From Euphorbia lathyris (lineage: Eukaryota; Streptophyta; Magnoliopsida; Malpighiales; Euphorbiaceae), in NCBI RefSeq assembly GCF_963576675.1, contig NC_088918.1:62079001-62143000 (forward strand): DNA of 64,000 nucleotides. Direction: 5' to 3'. Below are positions 10,674 through 20,883 of the stretch, piece after piece. The notes beneath the pieces were generated by a model. It was not told the DNA's origin. It did no database searches and saw nothing but the letters and a program-made list of their open reading frames with translations. Numbering within the stretch: the stretch's first letter is position 1; every line of letters starts with the position of its first letter. A program made the position numbers and the translations under genes.

Positions 10674-11855
10674 ACATTCTTAAATGGAACTCTTGAAGAA
10701 GAAGTTTATGTCAATCAACCATTTGGTTATACTGTGAAAGGGAAAGAAGATAAGGTATTGAAGTTAAAAAAGGCTTTGTATGGCCTTAAGCAAGCTCCAA
10801 AGGCTTGGTATTCTTGCATCGATGACTATTTCCAGAAGAATGGCTTCACAAGATGTCCATATGAGCATGCTTTGTATATCAATGAGAATGAGGATGGAAA
10901 AACAATGTATGTATGCTTGTATGTTGATGATTTAATTTTCACAGGATCTGATCAAAAGATGATTGAAGAATTTAAGAAGTTGATGACAAATAATTATGAG
11001 ATGGCGGATTTGGGGCTGATGTCATATTATTTGGGCATTGAAGTTAAGCAAAGTGATGAAGGTGTCTTTTTGTCCCTGAAGTCATATGTAGAAGCTATTT
11101 TAAAAGAATTCAAGATGGATAAATGCAATTCAGCTTCTACGCCAGTGGATTGTCGAAATAAGTTGTCAAAGCATGATGATAAAGAAAAGGTGAATCCAAC
11201 TTTGTTTAGAAGGTTGGTTGGAAGGCTGAGATTTTTGACATGTACAAGGCCAGATATCTTATATAGAGTTGGACTCATTAGTCGTTACATGGAGGTTCCA
11301 ACTTTAACTCATATGGAGGCAGCAAAACGAATACTTCGATACATCAAAGGTACACTGGATTATGGTTTATTTTACTCTTCCCAGAACAATTTCAAATTGT
11401 ATAGATTCAGTGATAGTGATTGGGGAGGAGATGTTGATAATAGAAAAAGCACAACTGGTTTTGTGTTTTTTATGGGAACTGCTGTTTTTGCTTGGAGTTC
11501 TAAGAAACAAGCAATTATTACACTTTCAACATGTGAAGCAGAGTATGTTGCAGCAGCTTCTTGTGTTTGTCATGCAATATGGTTGAGACGGATGTTAATA
11601 AGTTTGAAGTTTGCTCTAAATGGAGCAACTGATGTTTTTGTTGATAATAAGTCAGCTATTGCATTGGCTAAAAATCCGATCTTTCATGATAGAAGCAAAC
11701 ACATTGACACCAAGTATCACTTTATTAGAGAATGCATTGGAAGGAAAGAAATTCAACTCAAGCAAGTACCATCCAAAGATCAAGTTGCTGATATTTTTAC
11801 TAAAGCTTTGAAGTTGGAAGATTTCAGCAGATTGAGAGCTATTCTTGGTGTTACT
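10674..11855 (+). pseudogene. Copia pol 3' part: reverse transcriptase and RNase H
   Basis: The open frame begins inside RT at [20 protein letters not shown] (no start codon of its own), runs through [15 protein letters not shown], the catalytic CLYVDDLIFTGSD (YVDD, about 10918-10941) and YYLGIEVKQ, then into RNase H: FSDSDWGGD, AWSSKKQAIITLSTCEAEYV, VFVDNKSAIALA and KHIDTKYHFIREC, ending near VADIFTKALKLE. The last codons before the stop at 11876 are read out of the inserted LTR of element A, which begins at 11856. The frame is intact over about 390 codons, but the first half of pol is missing, so the protein would not be functional. Confidence 0.9.
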
Positions 11856-12968
11856 TGTTGGTCCCTTATAAAGTGACAAAGTTAGTTCCAAGGGGGGGGG
11901 ATAGGAACTATTTAAAATTTTGTCCGTTAAGGCTGACTTATTTTCTTAAGAAAAGGTTTACACAGCGGCGCTAAGTAGTTTTAAGACACAAGCTTAGTCA
12001 ACTTGTGACTAAGTCTGTTTCTTTCCTTGAGTCAAGAGATAGCACTTAGAGTCTATTCCTAAACTCAGCTTCTTAGTGCACTCAACTCAGCGTTAGTTCG
12101 TTACTTAGTCAGTTTTATAGCAAGCAATATATAAAGGAGTTTAAGGGTTAGAAATATGTTACTCAGCAGACATATCCTGGTTCGGCCTCTCCGCCTACGT
12201 CCAGTCCCCGGAACTCGTTCCGAGCTTTTTAAATTCTCTACTGAGCTCTTTAAAGGTAGAGCACGAAACCTTTTACAATAGAAGTTGAGTATACAAGAGT
12301 ACCTTCCTCTATACCTCTACTCACTCCTATAACTACCGCTGAGTACTATAACCGAGTACTCAGCCTCTCCTTTCTATTCTTCTAGAAATGATAAAGTGTT
12401 TGTCCTAAACAATAATTGCTAAGACACTTTAGATGATTCAAATCACTCTAGACTTTTACACAATGATTGGAAATTGGTGTAAGATTTTGCTTTGCTTTTC
12501 TCACAGAACTTCAAGTATGAATTTGGACAGCGTTTCGACTGATTGAAGATCTGCATCGAATGAAGCAATTGAGAGGCCTTTATATAGTGACACTTCAAGC
12601 ACCGGTAATTTCGAATTTCGAAATAACCGTTGGAGGCAAACGGCTCCCTGTCGTTGTCACTCAGGACGTGCTCAGTGTCGCTGGCCAATGAGATTCTTGC
12701 ATCTTCTGTCTACGGCAGTGCTCAGCAGCTTTTCGTCAGATAACCAGAATGTTTCGACATTTTCGGCAAAGTCTTCCAGATAGCTTCCTGTGCCTTCTGA
12801 ACTTTACCCAAAGTAGAAATACTTTGTCTAGAAGTTGGTTCTGTTCTGCCGCTGACCTGACTGCATTGTCGCTCAACTCAGCAGCTTCCTCTTGAAGCTT
12901 TTGTTAGAAGGCTTCTCGATCCTTCTTCATGCTGAGTCGTCGTTTTACTTGATACGACTGTGTTTTTC
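11856..12968 (-). repeat. 3' LTR of element A, truncated
   Basis: On the plus strand it starts TGTTGGTCCCTTATAA and follows the LTR at 20884-22215 base for base with scattered substitutions, up to TACGACTGTGTTTT near 12968. There the homology stops and ORF3 coding sequence begins. The U3 start (about 240 bp) is therefore deleted. It retains a minus-strand TATA box near 12575-12585 and the terminal hairpin with a run of nine G (plus strand, 11892-11900). Confidence 0.85.
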
Positions 12969-14191
12969 TTCTTCCTCAGTGGTTGCTCATCAGTGTCCTC
13001 TCTTTCGTCTTCCTCAGGCTCAGCTTGCCTTTTGAGGTTCTCTGTAGACTTAGGTCCATCCTGACCTTGTTGAATTTGAGGCTTAGTTCCTCTGGACACA
13101 AAATTAAGCTTTTTCGGTGGAGAAACAACGTCTCTAGAGGGGCTTTGAACAGATTTCCTCTTTCTATCCTTTGGGTCAGCTTTAGCTCTCGTTTCCTTCT
13201 TTCCTTTTCGGGTCACCATCCTCTTGGGATCCTGAACAGCGGCCCCTTTTCCTTTCTTAGGGATAATCGGTTGATCGTAGACCAAGCCGAATAGAGCAGC
13301 TGCGGTGATTTCTGTTCCCCAGGTGTTGATTTCCTCAACCAAACTCACCTTGTGATCTTTGAGGATTCTGGTAATAATGGAGCCTAACCTAAGGGTTCCA
13401 GTGCTCCGTTGAAAACCACCGATAATGATTAGCATATTGATCGGCAGGTAGTTCAGCATGTGATAAATGAAGCATTGTTCGAAGTTCGTTGCTGAGCTGG
13501 TGCAGTTGATCTTGGGGAAAAGGAAGTTGGTCAGTATATAGTGGGCCATCTTCTGATTCTGACCCATGGAAGTGCTGGATATCTCTCCTACGTGATCAGC
13601 GGGTTTGCAGAACTCAATGGGATACTCAATCTTGTCTTGGTCACCTGATTTTCTGAGTTGAACTCCTTCGTTTGTCATCTTGAGCAGTGAGGCAAGATAA
13701 GCGGGGTTGATGAAGATATCCTTCCCTTGAACCTTGGTGACCATGTAGTCCCGATTATCATCAGCAGCTCTTAGGTTAGCGTAGAATTCCTTCACTAACT
13801 CAGGGTAGGTGGCTTCTCAGACTGAGAACAGCTCGGTCCAGCCGTTCTTTGAGATCCACTCACAGAAGGGTTGCTCAGCCTCCATAAATCCCTTCGAAAA
13901 CCAGCGAGAGTGGTCAACCTTATACCCCCTAACACTCTCGTATACCAGTGAGTAGGTTCTCTCTATGGGTTTCTTACCCTTGTCTTTCTGTTGTTTCCCT
14001 CTTGAAGAGGCAGCTTGGTCAGCCGGGGTTTTCTTCCTTGGGGTAGTGATCTTAGAATGGTCATGCTGACCAGGTGCTTGAGACTTGGTGTGAGTCTCTC
14101 TATGTTCCTGCTGAGCAGGAGATGGAGGGTTTTCATCGGAGCGATTATCGGCGTAACCGGCACCGGAGACATTCTGAGAATCTTTTATCAT
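12969..14191 (-). pseudogene. ORF3 of element A (putative plant transposon protein-like), broken
   Basis: Two open stretches, 14191-13817 and 13795 leftwards, form one gene split by a TGA just before EATYPELV. The product aligns over about 200 residues with ORF3 of element D at about half identity by eye: RWFSKGFMEAEQPFCEW, PAYLASLLKM, EFCKPADHVGEI, TNFEQCFIYHMLNY and LRLGSIITRIL all have counterparts. The N-terminal tail is polar; the part after the globular domain is rich in Lys/Arg/Glu (RKGKKETRAKA, PLRKKK). Coding sequence then runs into LTR sequence, so more than half of the D-type protein is missing. Function is unknown. The fold resembles proteins labelled 'putative plant transposon protein' in plant retroelements (recalled family resemblance, not searched). 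Confidence 0.75.
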
Positions 14192-14291
14192 GATTCTTAG
14201 AGAAGTTTGAGAAGTTTGGGAATTTTTAGAGAAGAGGATTTGAATACCAGAAATTTCTAAGCGTAACGAGGTAAGAGTGGGAAATCGTCCA

Positions 14292-14300
14292 CTATTTATA
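14292..14300 (-). promoter_or_regulatory. TATA box upstream of ORF3 in element A
   Basis: Minus-strand TATAAATAG lies about 100 bp upstream of the ORF3 ATG at 14191. The same arrangement is found in element D (54317-54326). Confidence 0.5.
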
Positions 14301-14352
14301 GAGATGTCGAATTAATCTGAAGCGTTGAGGTGGCCGTTTGATCTCAAGATAC

Positions 14353-14396
14353 TCAATCGACAAGGATTCTGGCATTTATGACACATTCGGCGCATG
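14353..14396 (-). promoter_or_regulatory. Conserved noncoding block upstream of the ORF3 TATA box (copy in A)
   Basis: On the minus strand it starts CATGCGCCGAATGTGTCATA and ends CCTTGTCGATTGA. The block at 54225-54268 in element D matches it at nearly all positions and also sits about 50 bp upstream of a TATA box, while the surrounding spacer is diverged. Confidence 0.5.
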
Positions 14397-14479
14397 TATA
14401 TTCTAATTATTGCGCTTACGTCATCCTAGGTGGCTATTTAATTCGCGTGTTTTGTGTTAAATTTTGCAACGGATCTTTA

Positions 14480-14665
14480 CGCAGTGTTAAGGATTCCAAA
14501 CGTTTAATGTTCTGAGTAGTTAGTTCTACGCAAGGAATAATTCGTGTGTTTAATCACTCAGTTTAAGATAATCACTCAGTGTGTATATCTACTCATCATG
14601 CAATAGATATTGATTTAGCATAAATCACTCAGCATGGTAATCAACTCAGTATGCATGTATCACAT
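14480..14665 (-). repeat. Cluster of degenerate CTGAGT repeats between pol and ORF3 (A)
   Basis: On the minus strand, units such as CATACTGAGTTGA, CATGCTGAGTGAT, GATGAGTAGAT and CACACTGAGTGAT recur every 20-40 bp, about six times. The equivalent spacer in element D (53845-54100) has about twelve. Confidence 0.55.
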
Positions 14666-14679
14666 ATTATACTTGGAGT

Positions 14680-16803
14680 TTATTGAAGAGGATTAAACAT
14701 ACCAATGGCTTCTCCAAGTATGTTAAATTGCTCACGTGCCAGTGGCTTTGTGAAGATATCTGCAAGCTGCTCATCCGTTGGGACATAGGTCAGCTTGATC
14801 TCTCCCTTTAGTACATGATCTCTGATGAAGTGATGTCTTATGCTGACATGCTTCATCCTACTGTGCTGGATTGGGTTCTTTAATAGGTCAATGGCACTCT
14901 TGTTGTCACATTTGACTTCAATTGTTTTAGTCTGAACGCCATAATCTTCAAGATGTTGCTTAATCCATAGGACTTGAGCAACACAGCTTCCAGCAGTAAT
15001 GTACTCAGCTTCAGTGGTTGACAGGGCTACTGACGCCTGCTTCTTGCTGAACCAGGACACAAGACAGCTTCCAAGGAAGTGACATCCTCCTGAGGTGCTT
15101 TTTCGTTCAAGTTTGTCTCGTCCATAGCCAGCGTCAGTGTATCCAATGAGTGTGAAATCATGAGTATTGGGATACCACAAACCTGCATTCACTGAGCCTT
15201 GCAAATATCTAAGGATTCTTTTTACAGCTATGTAATGAGAATCCTTAAGGTTAGATTGATATCTAGCATAATAACATACTGAGAACTGAATGTCCGGCCT
15301 ACTAGCGGTTAAGTAGAGTAGAGAACCAATCATACCTCGGTACAATATACTGTCTACTGACTTACCATTTTCGTCAGCGCAGAGGACAGTGTCAGTGCCC
15401 ACAGGGGTAGATATTGACTTGCAATTCTCAAGCTCATACTTCTTCAATATCTCCTTAGCATACTTAGTTTGACTGATGAAGATGTCATTTTTCCCTTGTT
15501 TGATTTGAAGTCCAAGAAAGAAGTTGAGTTCTCCCATCATTGACATTTCAAACTCAATCTGCATTTGCTTACTAAATTCCTTGCACATTGACTCGTTAGT
15601 GGCACCAAAAATAATGTCATCAACATATATCTGAGCCAGTAGGGTATCTTTATCCTTCCTCTTAATGAATAAGGTTGTATCAGATTTACCTCTGACATAA
15701 TTTCTAGTCAGCAGGAAACTGGTCAGCCTCTCATACCAAGCACGTGGTGCTTGCTTGAGACCATACAGAGCCTTTTTGAGTTTATAAACATGGTTTGGGA
15801 ACTTGGGATCCTCAAACCCTGGAGGCTGATTAACATAAACTTCCTCGTTTATAACTCCATTAAGGAATGCACTCTTAACATCCATTTGAAACAATTTAAA
15901 GTTCATATAACTTGCATATGCACATAAAATTCTTATAGCCTCTAGCCTTGCCACTGGGGCGAAGGTCTCACCATAGTCAATACCTTCTTGCTGACTGTAG
16001 CCCTGAGCTACAAGTCTTGCTTTGTTCCTGACCACGTTCCCTTGTTCATCCAGCTTGTTGCGGAAGACCCATCTTGTTCCTATGGTCTTCTGGCTTCTTG
16101 GTTTTGGCACTAAGTCCCATACTTCATTTCTTCTGAACTGATCAAGTTCTTCTTGCATTGCATTCATCCAGAACTCATCGTACTCAGCTTCAGCGAAGTT
16201 CTTTGGTTCCTGAACTAAGACGAATGCTACGTTGCTGAGGTATCTCCTGAGTTGATTTCTTGTCATCAGGGTGTTTTTAGCAGCATCAAGAATGGCACTT
16301 TCTGAGTGTCCTCTTGGTATTCTGATCTCTTTTGGAAGAGTGATGTCTTGAGCTGGTTGTGTTTCAACAATCTCTGCAGGTGTAGATTGGTCAGTGAAAA
16401 CAATTTGAGTTTCGCGTTTACCTTTGGTCAGCCCTTGAGGTAGTGACTCAGCGGCTGTTTCTTGGTCAGCGGGTGCTGAGTATGGATCATCCTCAGTCAG
16501 CTGCTTATCTTTTCCTGCAGGGTTAGTTTCATCGAACTCAACGTGTACTGACTCTTCTAAGACCTGAGTTCGTTTATTGAAAACTCTGTATGCTTTGTTG
16601 TTTGTTGAGTAGCCTAAAAAGATAGCTTCATCAGCTTTTGAGTCAAACTTAGCTAGGATGTCTTTGGTATTTAAAATAAAACATTTACAGCCGAAGGCAC
16701 GAAAGTATCCAATGTTGGGCTTTCGTCCTTTCCAAAGTTCGTAGGGGGTCTTCTTTAATATGGGTCTAACTAGAGCCCTATTAAGTATGTAGCACGCTCT
16801 GTT
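14680..16803 (-). pseudogene. Element A pol: integrase C-terminus, reverse transcriptase, RNase H
   Basis: A long open frame (about 710 codons) starts at the solo-LTR insertion point and continues the integrase as [20 protein letters not shown] and [18 protein letters not shown]. An acidic linker follows, then the [52 protein letters not shown], and the catalytic [15 protein letters not shown]. RNase H shows [34 protein letters not shown] and [14 protein letters not shown], ending [12 protein letters not shown]. All RT and RNase H catalytic positions I can recognise are present. It is nonetheless cut off from the integrase core by the solo LTR at 16809-18155. Confidence 0.9.
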
Positions 16804-16808
16804 GACAG
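16804..16808. repeat. Target-site duplication GACAG (left)
   Basis: GACAG flanks the solo LTR here and at 18156-18160. Confidence 0.85.
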
Positions 16809-18155
16809 TGTTGAAACACCTTTCCACATAATTTTGATTTGACAAAATTGTTTAAGAGTAATTAAAAATATTCTAAACACACTAAGTTTAAATGCTTTGA
16901 TTTATTCTACTAATGTGTTTGTTCAATGTTGAGTTAAATTGTTTATAAGACATAAAGATTAAAAGGCCCAAAGCAAAATACGGAAGTCAAAGCCCAAGTC
17001 AAACAGCTCAAGGCAACTCGGCCCGCGTATGTCAAAACGCTGTCGTTATGTACAAAACGCAGCTCAGCGGAAGAAGGATCTAGAAGACCTTCGTTGAACA
17101 ACTTCGGGACGAAGCTGCTGAGTTGAATCGACAAAGAGTACAAGACAGCAGCTGAGCAAAAACAACTTCCAGACAAAGTGTTTCCACTTTGGGTAAAGTT
17201 CAGAAGACACAGAACGCTGTCTAGTTGACCTTACCATAAATGGAGAGACATTCTGCCGAGCTGACTGAAAGCTGCTCAACACTGACCGAGGACAGAAGAT
17301 ACTCAAATCTGATTGGCCGAGAGCTCTGAGCAAAACTGAGTGACAACGACAAGAAGCCGTTTTCCTCCAACGGTTATTTCGAAATTCGAAATGACCGATG
17401 TCTCAGACGTCTCTATAAATAGAGCCCTTCAGTTGCTTCATTCCATACAGAACTTGATCAAGCCATTACGCTGACCAAAATTCTACTCAAAGTTCTGCAA
17501 GAAAAAGCAAAGCAAATTCTTACACCAAATTTCATATCTTTCGTGTAAAAGTCTAGAGTGATTATTCAATCATCTAAGGTATCTTAGCAATTGTTGTTTA
17601 GGACAAACACTTATCATTTCTAGAGATTAGAAAGGAGAGGCTGAGTACTTAGTTATAGTACTCAGCGTGAGATTAGGAGTGAGTAGAGGTATAGAGGAAG
17701 GTACTCTTGTTATACTCAGCTTCTAAGTTGTAAAAGGTTTGATACTCTACCGTTAAAGAGCTCAGTAGAGAATTCGAAATCTCGGAACGTGTTCCGGGGA
17801 CAGGACGTAGGCTTGGAGGCCGAACCTGGATAAATCTGCTGAGTAATATCTTTCTAACCTTAAACTCCTTAATATATATATTGCTTGCTTAAACAAAACT
17901 GACCAAGTAAAGAGGTCAAGCTGAGTTGTGCGCATTGAATATCTGAGCTCAGGAATAGACCCTAAGTTCTATCTCCTGACTCAAGTAAAGAAACTGACCT
18001 AGTCACCAGTTGACTAAGCCAGTGTCTTGCTATTCACTCAGTGCCGCTGTTAAAACCTTTTTCCTGAAGAAAAAGAAGTCTGCCCTAAAGAAAAATTTTA
18101 AATAGTTCCTAACCCCCCCTTGGAACTATACTTGTAACGTTATAAGGGACCAACA
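16809..18155 (+). mobile_element. Solo LTR (Sirevirus-like) inside the integrase gene of element A
   Basis: It starts TGTTGAAACACCTTTCCACA, ends GGGACCAACA and is flanked by the 5-bp duplication GACAG. It carries a TATA box (TATAAATAG, 17414-17422) and the terminal hairpin TAGTTCC...GGAACTA around a C7 run (18104-18127). Its sequence is closest to the solo LTR at 44030-45384. No internal region is present, so it is the product of LTR-LTR recombination after insertion. Removing it with one duplication copy would bring the integrase frame back into register. Confidence 0.9.
17414..17422 (+). promoter_or_regulatory. LTR TATA box
   Basis: TATAAATAG within the solo LTR, at the position corresponding to TATA boxes in the other Sirevirus-like LTRs of the window. 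Confidence 0.5.
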
Positions 18156-18160
18156 GACAG
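18156..18160. repeat. Target-site duplication GACAG (right)
   Basis: Second copy; see 16804-16808. Confidence 0.85.
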
Positions 18161-19060
18161 CTTCTCCCCAAAAGTACTTTGGAAGCCTGTGCTCACTCAG
18201 CATTGTCCTGGCTATTTCAACCAAGGTTTTGTTTTTCCTTTCAACAACCCCATTCTGTTGAGGCGTTCTAGGAGCAGAAAAATTATGGTCAATGCCGTTG
18301 GCTTCACAAAATTCAACAAACTGTTGGTTTTTGAATTCTCCACCATTATCACTTCGGATGTGAGCTAACTTAAGGTCTTTATCATTTTCAAGTTTTCTTA
18401 CTAAAGTTGAAAACGTCTCAAAGGTTTCATCCTTGCTACTCAGCAAGATGATCCAAGTGTACCAAGAAAAGTCATCTATAATGACCAAGGAAAATCTTCT
18501 ACCACCCAAGCTTAGCGGCTGGACTGGACCGAAGAGATCCAAGTGTAGCAACTCTAATGGACGCTTAGTTGAGACAATGTTTTTACTATGAAAAGATTGT
18601 TTTGTTTGTTTTCCAGCTTGACAAGCGTGGCATAATTGATCTTTTTTGAACTTAAGTTCTGGTAGTCCCTCAACTAATTGCTTTCTTGCTAATTTGGCCA
18701 GGAGGTCCATGCTTATATGACCAAGTCTCATGTGCCATAGCCAGGAATTTTCTTCCTTTGACACTAAGCATACAGTTTTTGAAAATTTCTTTTCTAAATT
18801 CAGCATAAAGACATTATCAATACGAGGGGCAGTTAAAATCAACTCATTTGTTTTACCCTCGAATATTTTACATCCAGTGTCATCAAATATAAATTTTCTC
18901 CCATTGTCACATAGCTGAGCTACGCTGAGTAAGTTATATTTGAGTCCGCTGAGTAAGTTATATTTACGCACAAATGTGATGAACTGAGTTTCATCACAAG
19001 TCATATGCCTCGAGCATGCGCTGTCAATGTATCACATTTTTTACTTCTCAGCACACCTCA
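18161..19060 (-). pseudogene. Element A: protease remnant, GAG-pre-integrase and integrase core
   Basis: The protease active-site region (IDSACSRHMTCDETQF, about 18975-19035) is followed at once by KYNLLSGLKYNLLSVAQLCD. Compared with element D, about 35 residues between them are missing, and the repeated KYNLLS words mark the deletion junction. The GAG-pre-integrase zinc region follows (LWHMRLGHISMDLLAKLARK, LCHACQAGKQTKQSF). The integrase core has LLHLDLFGPVQPLSLGG, VIIDDFSWYTWI, HIRSDNGGEF and the [17 protein letters not shown] motif, so the Asp, Asp, Glu triad is visible. The frame ends where the solo LTR interrupts it. Stops lie between gag and the protease region. Confidence 0.85.
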
Positions 19061-19078
19061 GGCTTACCTGCAATATAA

Positions 19079-20821
19079 CTAGTTATTTTTAGGTACCCAA
19101 GTCTTTTTGGGTCCTTGTTTGTTAGGCTCAGCAGGTAAAGCATCATATTTAATCTTATGTCGACACACTTGGACAGTGTGTCCATTTTTCCCACAGAAGT
19201 CACAGCTGACCTTCCGTTTAGGATATCTCACTGACTGGTCAGCACCCCAGTGCTGAGCATGCCAGCACACCTTTGTGGTGTGTCCTTTCTTCTCACAGAA
19301 GTCACACTGGACATTCCGCTGATGATTCCATCTCTGTTGTCTAGTACTTCGGTAGTGAGTGTTTAGAGGAATATTTCTTTTATTCAGTTGCTTGAGTTAG
19401 TTCTGAATAGATGTGACATCCTTCTTCAGTTTCTTAGAATCTGATTGGACCTCAGAGACAAACTTTTGCATAATTTCTACGTTGCTATGCAAGGTTGAGT
19501 TGTCTTGGAGAAGATATCGAAGGTCACTCAGTTTGACCTCCTCAATCTCGTCACATCGCCTGCTGAGTGCTCTAACCTTCTTGTTACACTTTTTGATAAG
19601 TGTGTAGAGGTCACTCAGGGCATTTATCATTTCATTTCTGAGCAGGGGTAGTGATATTACCTCAGTTGAGTGTGCCTCATCGTCAGATGCAACGGAGGGG
19701 TCAGCATGCTCAGAAACACAAGGCTCAGCAAGCTCATCTGCCATGAAGCAGATCTTTGCTGACTCAGTGGCATCGTCTCCTGATGATGATGACTCATCAC
19801 TATCACTCCAGGTTGCCACCATTGCCTTCTTGCTGTTCTTCTTTTCCTTCCTTAAGGTAGGACAGCTTGATTTGATATGGCCAGTTTGATGACATTCAAA
19901 GCATGTGATTGGCTTTGAGCTGTCCTTCTTGTACTTGCTGTCGCTGGACTCAGCTTTGTACTTATCAAACTTCTTGTAAGGCTTCTTTGAATACTTGTCA
20001 TTCTTTCTGAACAGCCTTTTCATTTTTCTAGTGAACATGGCCATCTCTTCATCGTCTGTTGAGCTCCCGTCAGTGGAGTCAGCTTTCATGACAAGAGACT
20101 TTTGCTTCTTGTCTTCAGACTTCTCCTTCACCTCAAAGTTCTTCATTGAGATCTCGTGGGTCAGCAGCGAGCCAATGAGTTCATCATACTTGTAGGTGGT
20201 TAAGTCTTGAGCTTCCTCAACAGTAGTTTTCTTGGCTTGCCAGCTTTTAGGAAGACTCCTCAGTATCTTCTTGACTTACTCTTCCTCAGTAAAGATCTTG
20301 CCAAGTCTCTTGAGCTCGTTGATAATGTTTGTGAACCTTGAGTTCATCTCAGAGATTCCTTCATCATCATTCATTTCAAACACCTCGTACAACCTCATGT
20401 GCTGGTTCACCTTGGACTCCTTAACTTTGTTGGTTCCTTCGTAGGTGACCTCCAGTTTATTCCAGATCTCCTGCGCTGACTCACAACCTGAAATTTTGTT
20501 GTACTCTGCAGCATCTAACGCACAGTGAAGCATGTTTATAGTCGAAGCATGATTTTGTAGCTTCTTGAGATCATCTTCTGTCCACTTAGTCTCAGCTTTA
20601 ACAACCGTTTGGCCGTCAATAGTTTCAATAGGAACAAATGGGCCTTGGACTATAGAAAGCCATGCACTCATATTTGTTGGCTGAATGAAATTTTTCATTC
20701 TGTTCTTCCAAAACGTATAGTTAGACCCGAAGAACAGAGGAGGCCGAGTAATGGACAGTCCCTCAGGTAAAATCTGAGTTGTCTGATTTCCTGGGAGGAA
20801 ACGAGTGTTGTTCTCAGCCAT
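19079..20821 (-). pseudogene. Element A gag with three CCHC-type zinc knuckles, broken by stops
   Basis: The ATG at 20819-20821 begins MAENNTRFLPGNQTTQILPE. The N-terminal half holds the Copia gag core (PPLFFGSNYTFWKNRMKNFI, EIWNKLEVTYEGTNKVKESK). A TAA at about 20274 follows TEEE, where element D has glutamine. The second half has ITCFECHQTGHIKSSCPTLR (CCHC knuckle), an acidic stretch, a helical region (IKKCNKKVRALSRRCDEIEE) and a stop near 19397. It resumes with two further Cys/His knuckles (CDFCEKKGHTTKVCWH, CDFCGKNGHTVQVCRH) and ends WVPKNN, TAG. This would be the capsid-like protein that binds the element RNA. At least two nonsense codons inactivate it. Confidence 0.85.
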
Positions 20822-20869
20822 TGTGGGGATCAGCTCAAGATAGTTATATCTTGCTCAGTGAGCTGTTAA

Positions 20870-20881
20870 GCTCTGATACCA
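20870..20881 (-). other. Primer-binding site of element A (initiator tRNA-Met)
   Basis: Minus-strand TGGTATCAGAGC lies two bases inside the 5' LTR end at 20884. It is complementary to the 3' end of plant initiator tRNA-Met, as in most Copia elements. Confidence 0.9.
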
Positions 20882-20883
20882 CT

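Noticed and set aside
16943..17333. Minus-strand ORFs of 77 and 89 codons
   Set aside because: They lie antisense within a solo LTR and are not conserved in the related LTR at 44030-45384.
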